Shown: one piece after another, positions 11,826 through 23,408 of the stretch
Numbering within the stretch: the first letter of the stretch is position 1
Layout: every line of letters begins with the position of its first letter
Source: Chamaecyparis obtusa
Lineage: Eukaryota > Streptophyta > Pinopsida > Cupressales > Cupressaceae
Assembly (NCBI GenBank): GCA_027943335.1
Contig: BSBK01006754.1
Coordinates: forward strand, 896,001 to 960,000
Direction of reading: 5' to 3'
Length of the DNA stretch: 64,000 bases
Translations under genes and position numbers: made by a program
Notes under the pieces: generated by a model
The model's database searches: none
The model's input: the letters and a program-made list of their open reading frames with translations, nothing else
What the model was told of the DNA's origin: nothing

Positions 11826-13190
11826 GGCTCAGTTTGCTGAAGAGATATCACCATCAATCGATGATGACCTTTCCTCTGTTTTCTCCTCAGTGGAGCTCTT
11901 TGATTCCTTTTTGAGCCAAATCTGCTTGACTTCTTTCTCAGTCTTCCCTTTGTTCTTCCCATTTGAAGACGAGATCTTCTCCACCGGTTTGACTGATCCC
12001 TTTCTTTTGTTCATTGACCAGTTCCTGCAGTTTTTGGCTAGGTGTCCTACTTTGTTGCAGGAGTAACAAACTATCCCGGTTGCCTTCCATGGATTCACCC
12101 TTCTATTGTTGGGTGATTTGCACCAGGAGTCATTGTAACTGTGCGTCCCACAGTTTGCACAGTTGGTTGTGCTCCGGTTCTTGTTTCTCTTGGTGAATAC
12201 TGGTCTTGGGGATCTGAATGCCATTGTCTTTGATCTGCATTCATCAGCTTTGTGTCCAAACTTATTGCATGCATAGCAGTAGCCCTTGAAGCTTCCCCTA
12301 CTTCCACTAGACATAGTTGTGGGGCTTTACCAACATTCATTGGTCTTGTGGCCATACTTGCAACAGTTTTTGTAGTAACTATTGTTTGGCTTTACCGGAG
12401 CATTCCTACAGTCATTTGTTCTATGACCCGGTTTCCCACAATGATTGCAAGAAGTGTTAAAAGTCTTCTTACCTTTTTGTGCCAGCGGCTTCTTCTTTTC
12501 CTTCTTGCTTGTCTTAGCTCCAGAAGACTCACCAGTCTTTTTGATGTCTTTTTCGGTGAATCCAAGACTAGTGTGATCTTTATGCTTTCTTTGAGCTTTA
12601 TGTTGCTCATCAAGCTTGACCAAGCTCTCGTTGTATCTTCTTAGGGTTTCATTTCTTTCTTCAAGTTCTTTCATCTGTTCCTTCAGTTGATACAACTCTA
12701 GTGCCAGTCTTTTGCATGCTTCATCCCTATCATGCCAACCCTTTTGCATGTTGGTGTTTTCTTGGGTGACAATTTGCATGTCTTCTTGGACTTGCAGAAT
12801 GACAAGATCATTTGCCCCTACAGCTTCCTCTGCCCGGTTCCTTGCTTTTTCAGAGGCTGTTAATGACTTGACTGTTGTGTTTCTTTCATCTTCAGCTTTT
12901 CTCTTTTTCTCAATCAGTTCAGTCTTCCTTAGGGCATTATCTTCTTGCTCCCTCTTAAGGTTGGAGATCTGACCGGTTAGGATCTGGTTCCTCTTCATGA
13001 GCTCAGAGATTGCTTCCTCAACTTCATCAGATCCACTCTGCCCAGAGAGTTCATCAATAGACTCATTGCTCTCATTCAACTGCAGAGCCATCTCCTTCCT
13101 TTTTGCAAGTGATCTTCTTAGCCTATTCTCAGAGAGGCAATGATGTCGTTGGCTTCCTCAAGTTGTTTCTGATATCTGTAACCCTCCACG
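11826..13190 (-). pseudogene. LARD-C gag-like protein, copy 2
   Basis: On the minus strand this encodes an N-terminal long coiled coil (Glu/Lys/Leu-rich, about 13091-12550), then a basic stretch and five CCHC-type knuckles. CNHCGKPGHRTNDC, CYACNKFGHKADEC and CYSCNKVGHLAKNC are intact. One lacks its first Cys (YKNCCKYGHKTNEC) and one is degenerate (CANCGTHSYNDSWC). A frame break lies between the second and third knuckles (12314-12330), and the expected start codon is GTG. Zinc knuckles indicate nucleic-acid binding, as in Gag nucleocapsid. The C-terminus is acidic and Ser-rich. Confidence 0.8.
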
Positions 13191-13233
13191 ATCTTTCTCT
13201 CAAGCGGTTAAGCTTTATATATAGAGAGCTCTA

Positions 13234-13246
13234 GCTCTGATACCGA
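13234..13246 (-). other. Primer-binding site of LARD-C copy 2
   Basis: GCTCTGATACCGA on the plus strand is the complement of a tRNA-iMet-type site (TCGGTATCAGAGC). It sits beside the LTR end at 13248, marking this LTR as the 5' LTR of a minus-strand element. Confidence 0.8.
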
Positions 13247-13247
13247 T

Positions 13248-14329
13248 TGTTATTCCTAACCGGTTACTGAGAGGAGGGGGGGGTGAATCAGTAAATCCTA
13301 TTTCTAGTACAATTCAGCACTTATTTAATTATTCTTCCAGGATAGGCAGAATATAAACAATCATTCATAAGCATAAATAGAAATACTGAGCTCAACACAT
13401 GATGTATACATGGAAACTCTCGGTTAGAAGGAAAAAACCACGGTGAGACAAAGCTCACAACTTCACTACTGCAGAATGAAGGCGCCCTGTTAGGAGCTTA
13501 CAAAGCACTTGTTAGAGTGCTACTTGGTTAAGGGATTTGATACAAGATTGGTTAAGATCTTAACTCTGTTAGGAGTTGCCTGGTTAAAGGACTTTCAACA
13601 TCAGCAAAGATGTTACTCGGTTAAAGGATTTTTACAAAGAACCGATTAGGGTTCACCCTGATAGAGGGATTTCAATATGCTTTCACACCTTATAAAAACA
13701 CTGATTTGAATTGACACTTATTGTCTGATTAGATCATACCTGTTGATCTCTTTCCCTGTTCTGCCTGGCTGTTGATCTCGTTTGCCTTTCACCTCTGTGA
13801 CTGTAGCACTTCTCTCAGAAGGTATCTCTTCTCTGCTTTGTGTATTCAACAATTATCAACAACATACTTTCTTGCGTCATATGACCTGTATTTATACAAG
13901 AGTTTGTCTCAATGAAACCCTTAACTCATAGAACCGCCAGGCTGTAAACTCAACATTAAATCATGCAACTAGCAGTTAAGCTTTGTGTTCTGATCTGGAG
14001 TTTACCTTGAAAGCATTCGCGTAGAAATAAAAGCTAACTCTTGTTAAAAAGCTAACATTAGTTTTAATCAGTGGATGCTCCGCATATTTCGTTCATAACT
14101 CAAGTTGGTCCGTAGAATCTGGTGCAGATCTTTTTATAGTTTTGACTGGTATACTCTTATACCCGGTCTTTCCCTGTTATGCATACCGGTGTATCCCCTC
14201 TGTTTAGTCTATCGGTGCATATGCTCTGTTTCTAGTCTACCGGTGCATATATATTCAAAGATAAGTGATTTACCGGTGGGAATGGTGTTTGCAACTAATT
14301 TACACTAATGACAACTTAAATTGCTAACA
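13248..14329 (-). repeat. LARD-C copy 2, 5' LTR
   Basis: On the minus strand it starts TGTTAGCAATTTAAG and ends GGAATAACA (about 1082 bp). It matches the LTRs at 36478-37567 and 49937-51003. It contains many ACCGGT motifs, repeated TTAACCGGGTAG-like units, a TATA box (13889-13896) and the GGTTTCCA motif. It interrupts a Copia-B LTR whose end is at 14330-14446. Confidence 0.9.
13889..13896 (-). promoter_or_regulatory. LTR TATA box (LARD-C copy 2)
   Basis: The minus strand reads TATAAATA in the context CTTGTATAAATACAGGTCAT. The same context is present in all four LARD-C LTRs in the window (36925, 50379 and, on the minus strand, 60885). It is the probable core promoter of the element. Confidence 0.7.
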
Positions 14330-14446
14330 ATTTCTGTGTTAGAATCTATTTTGCATGCAGTTTTAGTTAGATTATATCAAATTGGTTTTCAAGTTTTAGT
14401 GGGTGTTGATTCACACCTCCCCTCTCAGCACTGGTTGGGACTAACA
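14330..14446 (+). repeat. Copia-B LTR 3' end, truncated
   Basis: It matches the last ~117 bases of the Copia-B LTR at 29737-29853, including TTTTCAAGTTTTAGTGGGTG and CTCAGCACTGG, and ends CTAACA. No PBS follows, so it was the end of a 3' or solo LTR. LARD-C copy 2 removed or displaced the rest. Confidence 0.8.
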
Positions 14447-14806
14447 ATTCTACATTTGGTTGATTATGGAGTTTACCCTCTGGTTGGGCATGAGGCATGC
14501 ATGATTGCAATCTCTTCATGTGAAGGGCTTCCTCATGGAAACAAGTGTTACCATGTGCTTGATAGCATGAAGGCTTTGGATCTGAGAATCTATATGTTTC
14601 AATGGGATGCTAATAACTCCAAGCATGGTAACATTTATATCAGAGTGGCGCAGTGGAAGCTTGTTGGGAATTTGCAGCTGGTGCTCGTAGTCATGGTGCG
14701 ACATCAAGTTTTCAGCGGATATGGCTATCAACACCCACTTTTCATTTGGTATCCTGGAGCTTCGCACAGATTGCGTGAGGGCAAGCAATTTTTGGGCGGC
14801 AAGGAT
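14447..14806 (+). other. Open stretch of unknown nature
   Basis: One plus-strand frame stays open across all 360 bases and on into the upstream LTR. It contains blocks such as DYGVYPLVGHEACMI and GLPHGNKCYHVLDSMKAL. I recognise no family. It lies between a Copia-B LTR end and a TGTAATG-type LTR start, so it may be an exon fragment or a chance frame in decayed transposon DNA. Confidence 0.25.
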
Positions 14807-15840
14807 TGTAATGCCCCCAATTTTAATAAAGTATTTTAATTAGGTTAATTAATTAAGTGGTCCTAAAGAATTAAATAATATCATAAGGACTTATTTAATT
14901 AATTAATATAATTATTAAAGGGGCCCAATTAATAAAATAATAAATAATGTATGTCGGCTTGTTTGTAACTTTCAAGAAACCTCTTGGAGGCCTTTATAAG
15001 GCGATGGTTGACAGCGTAGGAAAGCATCGTGGAGTTTATGTTTTTTTGTATTTGCGATTCCATTTGAAATTGGGTATTTGGTTGTATGAAGTTTCGGAGG
15101 TAGAAGATCCTCCCTTGTCTGTAATTGCAGTTTCAGCAGTTAGCAGCCACCCTAGTATGCCGTTGGAAATATCATCTTAGATATTTCACCTTGTACTTGA
15201 ATGCCAAATTTGTAAAGTCTCCCTTTGAGACAAATTTGTATTGATGAACTTCATTAGAAATACATCTCAGATCTAGATGTACAATATCCGATTTGCAGCC
15301 ATTCATTCTTGTATTAGTAATATTGTTTGGTATAGCCAATTTATCAATTCATAATTTTGGAATTAGAGGAAGATCTGTCCGTGTCCATGATCATTGCCTT
15401 CCGATTGATCTTGTAACATTGTATATCTCAATTGCCTGTTTGACCGTATGGGTGGTATTGCTTTATCTGGGGTGTATGGGCATCGACTCAAAGATTTGGT
15501 ATTGTATCACCGCACGGAGAGTGAGATCTTGCTGACCGCACATACACCTTGACCATACAGACATGGGTGTTGACAGGGTGTTTCCACTGTACAGCCGGGA
15601 CTGTACACCTAATGCATGATTGTATGGCAAGACCGTACGCGTATGGGAGGGGGCAAATCGTGGGCTAGCTGTACCAATGAGCCAGTTTTGAGGCATGCAA
15701 GTGCGGATGCAAGTTGGGTGACCGTATGGCTAAGACTGCCATTGGACCATTCCAAAGGGAGCTGTATTGCTAGGACTGCCGTCAGAACATTATAGAGCAT
15801 GCTATTGTTATTGTCATTTAATGGGTTTACTTTATATTTT
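14807..15840 (+). repeat. Probable LTR-like sequence, TGTAATGCCCC type
   Basis: It begins TGTAATGCCCCCAATTTT, a terminus close to the TGTAATGTCCCC start of the gypsy-type LTRs elsewhere in the window. It is non-coding, with an AT-rich first 150 bases. I could not find a matching right end or target duplication, so the end coordinate is approximate. Confidence 0.4.
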
Positions 15841-16839
15841 TAACTTTAAGGAAAATATGAATAGTAGCTATTGTTACTTGCTGTACTCTTACCATTCCAT
15901 TTAAATGATGGTGAAAATTTCTAAAATGGAATTCAATTATACTGATTTACAATGAGATTAACTCCTTGGTGATTGACATGTGAAATTGAGCCAAGAAAGG
16001 AAAGGTATATAGAATAGCAATTTCAGAAACAATTTCTAAAAACTTGGGAACATGACAATTTATCCCAAAAATTGACTCAGCAGTTTGAATAAGCAAGGGA
16101 AACATGGAGAGCTGCACTTTTATGTGATTTTTGCAACCACAGTCTTTTAAGTCCAATTGACCTACCTTAGTTATTCAGAGACATTAATGATAATTCTCTG
16201 TAATTCTTCCTCCAAAGTGCATTTTGGGGAGGTAGTTTCATTTGACTGTTGAGCTCTAGCTTTTTGATATTGGCTTTTGCTAAGATATCATGAATATCTG
16301 TGCCCTTATACCATAGGAATTGTGGTAGTGTGCTTCTTGTGGGCAGTTACTTGTCAAGGGATTCTTTTGGCCATTTCCAACCAGCGATTGGTCCACAAAG
16401 AATCCTCTTTGTCATTTTGCCTTTTACTTGCTCCCATTGCACTTTCTGTCTACCAATGGTAGAAAGAGATATTGGATTGCGCAACTGTGCTGCCCCATAA
16501 GCCTTGTGCAACTTTTCTTTAAGGTCATCTTTCTTTGTTGTGCTTGCTCTCCTTGTATGTTTATGTACTGTATCTTTCATTATCCAACTGTAACTGAAGT
16601 AAAGTCATGGCCCTTAGCTTGATAACTCTTGCATCTGTGTTTCAACTCAATACTGATGTGGTCATGTCTTTCTTGCCATTTCTTTTCAGTAGAATCCCAT
16701 TGAATCAAAATTTTAATATAGAAGATACTTTTGTCCTTATGCTTTATCTGACTTCTTTGACCATATCATTTCCTGTAGATAAAATATCTTAGCTTGCATC
16801 AGTTTTTTTAACTGTTCACTGCTTTGATGGTACTGGAAG
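15841..16839. other. Non-coding stretch, no firm feature
   Basis: No gene is supported. A short minus-strand open frame at 16347-16580 (block NPISLSTIGRQKVQWEQVKGK) looks protein-like but I do not recognise it; it may be a fragment of an old element. Confidence 0.4.
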
Positions 16840-16851
16840 TGATATCTGCAG

Positions 16852-17057
16852 TGGGAGAAAGCACAGTTATCTACAACAAACACCTAGAGGACCTTTTCTC
16901 AAGAAAAGCTCAAATAGTTACACATATCATCAAGAAAATATTTAATTTAGGTTTTTTAATAATAACATACTCAAGGTATTACGTTGTAGAGTGAAATCTG
17001 ACCTGAAATGTGCTTTTCAGGTGCAAAACATTTATGTACACTAGCTTTGAGATATCT
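16852..17057 (+). other. Two candidate upstream exons of the host gene
   Basis: Candidate exon one, 16852-16950, follows CTGCAG and encodes GESTVIYNKHLEDLFSRKAQ and onward to KKIFNL. Candidate exon two, 17021-17057, follows a good acceptor (TGCTTTTCAG) and continues as AKHLCTLALRYL. The split codon across the 70-base intron fits. The first donor (GTTTTTT) is weak, and the phase does not join directly to 17656, so at least one further exon would be needed. The protein-like character is my judgement. Confidence 0.35.
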
Positions 17058-17655
17058 GTAGTTTAGGTGCATGAACCTAGACAGCAATGGTACACAATAT
17101 CAGTTTCTTATGCACATTTAGCGAGCTTCTTCATAAATTGCATCTAAATGTTTATGTAATAGTGTTGTAGATATGGACTGTATCTTTTGTGGTTACATAA
17201 AATATAAAATTGAAATCTGCTTCATGCTCTATTTTTCTTTGCCAAGGTTAAATGAAGTTTTTCTTTTTGTTCCATATCAATAGCTTCAATGCCTTCGGAA
17301 GTAGTTTTTTTTAAGTAAGTAGTTTTCATTTTTCTGTGTACCAAAGAGTAAGAAAATAGCCAACACATTCTTCTTGTGAAGTCTCTTTTGTATTTGTCAA
17401 ATTACTTTATTTCTTACACAAGCTATTTTTAGTTAGAGGCTTCTAGGTCATCATCATTTGAATTTAAAGAGCTATTTATTTTTCAAGTATAACCATTAAG
17501 TTATTTTTGGGTTTGCATGTTCCTCTGAAATTCTAAATTGTCTTGCTACCTTTGACACCATTTCAGTTTTATAAATTTTTGTAAAAGTCTAGTATCTGCA
17601 CAAGTCTCTGGTCAATCTCTGAAGCTTGTTTCTTTTGGATTGGATATATTCATAG

Positions 17656-20600
17656 CTATTTGATTTGCCGCCGGAAAACTTAGAAGTGCCTCTACGATAT
17701 GCATCAGCTTTTGTTCAGGGGGCCACAAACATTTTTTGGTAAGATATCTTCTTTAAGCAAATATAATACATTGTTTATTTGTATTTGAATTTAGACTATG
17801 TTTCAAAAGCATACAGTGTAAATACCAGGGACATCTACATTTGTAGTTCAATTGCTATTTGAAAAGAAACTGAATACATAACTCAAGGGCCAAAAGTTGA
17901 AATCTTGACAAGACCTCTTGGACTTGATATATTCATCAATTTTAGAGATAGGCATAGTGTGATCCCTTATATGACCATTGATGGAGGGTATTATAGTATA
18001 TATAATGTTCATATTGTACTTATGAGTTAGCTTACAGTATTAGTTATGAGATAGTTGGACAGTTTCTAGACTCTAGTTAGTTTATTGTTATGAGTTACAA
18101 GTTGATTTCAGAATTCAGTCGATCAAGAATATTACAATGTAATGCATCCCTGATGCATATTAGTTAAATTTTGTTCTCTCCTATGTCTCTATTTTTGAAG
18201 ACTTAGATGTTGTTGAAAGAGTATTTTATATTTGTAGGGAGCATCCTTCTTGGAGAGTCACTTACCTTTCATTATGCAAATAGGAGTTTCTTAGATAGGA
18301 GTATTATCTCTGCCTATAATGCATTCTGAATCTAGGAAAAATGTTTCTTCATTTGTTTAGAGTAGCTCAATCAGCATAATTTTTTTCTCAGCTTAGTGAC
18401 ACAAGAAACATCATACAGTACTAACATTGTTAACCTTATCTTGGACCACAGAAGGCCCATTGAATTTTGGTTAAAGCCTGTGGAAGCCTTGTTGTTTTAA
18501 GGTAGTCTGGTGGTTGTAAGATTATAGTTGCACAAAACCATATCTCCCCTTTCAAAGCACCATGCAGAACAACTTTGGTTTAGTCTGCTACAAGTGCAAG
18601 ATTATCTCTTTAAAAGAGATGCATATCTTGGAGTGGGTTGTTTTCTGCAGAAATCTTAGCATCTTAAATAATTTATCCTTTGGAGTGGGTGTTCATAACT
18701 ATGACATTTTCTGAAGATTGCCATTTGAAGACTGGAGTTAAAAGTGGTTTTATACCAATACTATTGAAGGTGGAGGCACTTCACCACTTAAATTGATAGT
18801 CACCAAAATATGATTCATTTATCGTACAAGATCATTTGCATATTAACAATTTCCGCCTGACCATTTGTTTTATGGTGGTTGGTTTTTTTTCCATTAAAGG
18901 TTACATCAATAACCCTAAAGAATTATTTCCATATTTTGCCCAGGATGTTATAATTACAGTTTGAAATGAGTTGATAGGTACACCTTGCCTTTCATATACA
19001 TTGTTGATTACAAAACGGTCATCTATATGTCATGTTAATAAAGTTGCAGAAAGACCATCTATCGTATCCTACATTGCCACTCAGAATTATGTTGGTTTGA
19101 TCGCTGTTGTATATGATTTTCTACAAGTGTAAGTCTATCCTCTAAGAGAAGAAGTATATTGTGTGCTTCTTCAAGTAGGTCATTTGTTGCAGTATATTGA
19201 GCTTTTTAAATAATCCTATCCTTCGGAGAGGGGGTTTCATGGCTATGTACTGCTCTGAATGATGTTGTTTGAAAAGTGGAATTGCAAGTGATTTTTGCAA
19301 CACTCTACAAATGTGTGAGTACTTGACCTGCTAGTTTTTCAGCAGAAACAATATCAAAATAATTCCCTCAGGAGGGAGCTAATCTATTAATAAAGTCCAT
19401 AACAATGATTACGTTACATGTCAAACCATACAGGACACCCGAATAATCAGCGTTCTCTGTTTTTCTCTGCTGGTAAATATTACATTCAGTTCCATGTTTG
19501 GCAATCTCATCTTTAGATAACCTAAGTAATCAACATTCTCTACTTTGTTCTTCTGGTACTTAGTACTACATTCAATTCCATGTTTGGCAGTTACATTGTT
19601 CAAATTTGATCAAAAGAAAATAGCAGCAGTAATTATATAGTTCTTTGAGAAATGAACATTGATTTAGGTGGTTTAGCTGGCATTAGCACCAACCAGAGGA
19701 ATTATCGTTTCCCTTATTCCCTTTGCAAGGTTTAAGGGTAGAAAGTTAGCAATGGAGGATTGATTTTAACATTATTGATTGCATTCCTACTACTTCCCAC
19801 ATAGGGTTGGCATGCAACAATAAAGCTAAGTCATGGTAGGGCCAACTGCCAAGACGTAAACTTAAAAGCCAGAAGTTGAACTGTTTCATGCATAGTTCAA
19901 AAACTTGGACTGGGCAGAACAAAAATTTCTGACTTTGCAAAACTTGACAACTTAAAAAACACTTCAATTTCTCAAAGTACACAAATTTTATGCAAGATAC
20001 GGCTCAAAAATATATCGTATTATCAAATGACTCTATAAAATGTTGGGGAAGTGTTTTCTATTAGATTTAAATACAAATAGAATACAACAGAATATAAAAT
20101 CCCATCATAGATCAAAAAATTATTTATATCCATTTCAACTTTAAATTTCAATATTAATATAAATTACAAATTATAAGTTTCTTCTATGGCTTCTGTCTTT
20201 GAACTAGTTGTTATAATTTTTAACTAAGTCATTTCTTAAATTGACAATAAGATCCTCTTACATTAATAACCTTTGTCTAGTAGTGTCCTGTCCCCATTTC
20301 CATGAGCATCAGAGTTTGAGGAATTAGCCTATTATAGTGTCCCTCGTAGGTTAATTATTGTGGATAGAGGGTCTTTTGAGGCAGAGGCTTGGTTAATGGA
20401 GGTTCTTGTCTTCTCTAGAATTCAGAATGTTCAAGTTTGGTCTTCGTTTGGCTCATATTGGACTTTGTTTGGGCTCAGTTTCATATACTTATTATTTCTA
20501 GTAAGTCTAAGTTTGATAGAGATGGGCTCTATTTTTAGTAAGGCGGTCATATGGACAGTGGGTGCAGTGGTTGACTCCCTAGTTTTGACGGTTCGTGAAA

Positions 20601-23408
20601 ATAATGAGTATTTAATGAGTTATTAATGTTTTCATGGCCTTAATGATGTTTAATTATTTAAGTTATAATATAAAGTTATAAATTGACTTTATAATAAAGT
20701 GGGGGCCATGTTGAGGGTAATGAGTAATTAATACTCATTGGAAAAGTACTCTTTATTAATGATATAATATAAGGTCAACTTATGCAAATATCAAAATCAT
20801 TAAAGAGCCTTGCTAATGAAGATTCATGGGGAAATATTATAAAAGAGCCTTGGAGAGATCAGAATTCATTCTATTGTGCATTTTGATAACTTTGTTTGTG
20901 GGAAAGGAGATTGAAACAAGGGTTTCAAAATTACAGCTTGAGGAATTGTAAATTCTTCACAGTCTGCAACACTTTGAGTTGGTGCAATATTCCAATGAAT
21001 TGTGCATTCTGCTATGGCTTTATACAGAGGCCATGACTGAGCTTATTTGAGAGGAGATTGGTGTTTTGAGTCCAAAGTCATCTTCAGAAAATGCTACAGG
21101 TCTAACAAATCAGTTTGCTTTGCTAATTCTCAGCCATTAGGGTCAGCATGGGAATCCAATAAGGCAGCCGCAGGGTCTTTGGTAGCTGAGAGAGTTTAAG
21201 GAGATGTGCCGCGGGGTTTAGTGGAGGCACTAGGAGTACCAGCAGTCAACGTTGGGCAGCAGCCACAGTCATTTATCATCTGCCGTCCCTTTTTTATGCC
21301 AGCTGTGGGTTATGCTTGCACTCACGTGAGACATTAGGGGCTGCAATCTGAACATAAGAGGCTGTGTTATCAGAATTGATGTCAATTAGATTACACATTG
21401 CTTCTACAGGTTCTACAGTAGTTATTTATATTACTTTCTTCATGCATTGCATCTGACATTGTAAATTTGTTCATAGATGAACAATGGAATGTAAATAGCA
21501 TGGCAAGTGTTTGTTGAAATGTTCATACCTATGTTGCATGCCAAATGTTTTTATTAATGTCTATGAGTTGTAGGTATTTATTTCTCATGTGTTGGTCTTA
21601 TATTTGCATTTGGGAATCGAAAGGATGCATGCCAAGTGTTTGTGAAAATGTCCATTGGCTGTAGCCATCTTTTATTAATGACATTATGTCAGATTGCGTG
21701 TATGTACTTAGAATAGCCCCAACTGCCAAGTCCCGACAAAATTTGCATATTATAAAAGATGGCTACTAATTTAGTATAGCATATGCCATAAACTTCATGT
21801 TTGTTGCTATCTTATCCACATTATAACAATCAGTGATTGTATCCATGGATTACTATTCCTATTACTTGAAAGTTGAAACAGTAACTGAGTTGGCTGAATC
21901 CCCGGTTCTTTTCCCTGTTGTAAAGCAATCATTTTTTGGCATGCCAATTCCTGTTTTAAATATTCAATTCTTCTGGCTGTTATAGTTTCTTTGAAAGCAA
22001 TTGACAATATTTTTCTGGTTTTGGCATTCATTTGAAATTACATCAAAATTGTTGTATGCAGGATTGATGTTCAAAGCAACACAAGACGCTTTTTCTCTCT
22101 CTTCCATGTGAGTTCTTTATTGTAAGGGAGATATTTGTTGTCATTATATAATAATAGCCATAGAAATTAAAGAGCGCAGAATCATAAACAATTGTTAATT
22201 TGACAATTTTTTAATTTGGTTAGCCATTTGAATGAGGGTGTTAGCTAGAGTTGAATTTGGGTGATTGTTAAATTATCTAGCTTCCCTGATTTTAAAAGTT
22301 TAGTTATACATTTGATTGCCCTGAGTTAAATGACATCTCAAGGGAGTTTATTTCAGCCTATAAAAGTATTGCTTGGCAAATTATATTTTTGCAGTACATT
22401 TTTGAAGAGGTTGCATTGGTGCCTAGGCGGCTGAGCAAAATTCCCATTCAGGTGTCTGCATTGTCTATCCCAGTTTATCATTGGTCCTTTCCTAATTATA
22501 TATATCTATTTGTTCTGTTATTGTTTGGATCTCCACCATTAAGTGTTGGGCTATATTAAAATCAGTTGGTGGTTCTTTTTGTTTGTTAATTCTAGCCACA
22601 TATGCCTTTAGGTTTTATAAATGTGTTTAGATGCCAAGTTTTCTGCACGCTCCTGTTTCAGGCTCGGCGAAAGCTTTTCATGCTGCTTTCAAGATTTCTA
22701 TTCTTCTACGAACCAGGTATTGGATCATATCATCATCTGTGTAGCATTCATCAAGTAATGTAATTGATACCATACATTCATGAATTGTATTGTTGATAAC
22801 CATGTCTTACAGCAGAGCGATTGGAAATATTGTTGAATCACTTTCCTTCTTTTCCAAATGCTTTCTTAGTTGGGGGTCCAGAAGATTTTTTTGTCATTGA
22901 GCTAACTGATCAGGCAAGTTCTGATATATCTTACACAAGTTTAATTGTGATTGCTTCTTGCTTTTCTTCTGGGTTTTACCCATGAATTCATTTGCTAAGA
23001 AGTTGAGTACCTGTCCTTGTATATCATTTCTGTTGTTTGTTGTGACATTTCAGCTGCAAAAGTTGAAGGTAGAGCCAGTATTACTACACTACCTGAAATG
23101 TATGGGAGTGCTTCAGGGTGATGGCAGCTTCCCTTTCCATTTGGATATGTCTACTATTCCTCAATTTGTGTTTCAAAAATCAATATACTTGAGACTCAAA
23201 TCATTCATTTTTTTCATATCAAAATATTTTTTTGTTTGATTGGACTTTTGACACAATGGACTTTATGCTTGCAGCAAAGGAGATACGGATGACCACAAGC
23301 ACAAGGCTCAAATCATGCCTTTATAGCTTCACATCTCCTGGTGGTCCAATGTACCCAACAAGAGCTGTGAGACATGCAGCATGGGAGACGTTGGACTTGC
23401 TTTTCCCG
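17656..23408 (+). CDS. Conserved-looking host gene, seven exons, partial
   Basis: Exons read from splice signals and compatible phases: 17656-17738, 22062-22107, 22395-22451, 22662-22716, 22813-22913, 23054-23117, 23275-23408. The last six join in one frame without a stop. Residues include DLPPENLEVPLRYASAFVQG (exon 1), IDVQSNTRRFFSLFH, IFEEVALVPRRLSKIPIQ, RKLFMLLSRFLFFYEP, FLVGGPEDFFVIELTDQ and MTTSTRLKSCLYSFTSPGG. The join between exons 1 and 2 needs at least one exon I could not find in the 4.3-kb intron. The codon pattern and lack of stops contrast with the decayed transposons around it. It resembles a plant housekeeping protein of helical-repeat type, but I cannot name it. The 5' and 3' ends are missing; no exon was seen after 23408. 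Confidence 0.75.
18400..19440 (-). pseudogene. Decayed gypsy integrase fragment in the intron
   Basis: On the minus strand, 18843-18880 reads NHHKTNGQAEIVN, a mutated form of the YHPQTDGQ-E-VN block of Ty3/gypsy integrase. Flanking antisense text is compatible with further integrase sequence but full of stops. It lies between exons 17656-17738 and 22062-22107 of the host gene, in the opposite orientation. Confidence 0.5.
19441..20283. other. Intronic stretch, no firm feature
   Basis: AT-rich sequence without a convincing gene. Around 19440-19600 a ~60-base motif ending TTCCATGTTTGGCA occurs twice, about 90 bases apart. Confidence 0.4.
20284..21417 (+). mobile_element. Solo LTR, gypsy TGTCCTGTCCCC type
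   Basis: It starts TGTCCTGTCCCCATTTCC and aligns, with divergence, to the minus-strand LARD-G LTRs (44942 and 48585 leftward), including the segment around GATAGAGGGTCTTTT. It ends GGTTCTACA. A 4-base direct repeat GTAG flanks it (20280-20283, 21418-21421). At about 1134 bp it is close in length to the Gypsy-H LTR (1142). It is inside the large intron of the host gene, in the same orientation. Confidence 0.6.

Noticed and set aside
12252..12972. Plus-strand frames opposite the LARD-C gag
   Set aside because: They are antisense shadows of the zinc-knuckle and coiled-coil gene and show no independent similarity or signals.
21807..22031. Minus-strand 74-codon frame near the host gene
   Set aside because: It lies in the intron just upstream of exon 22062-22107 and no motif supports it.
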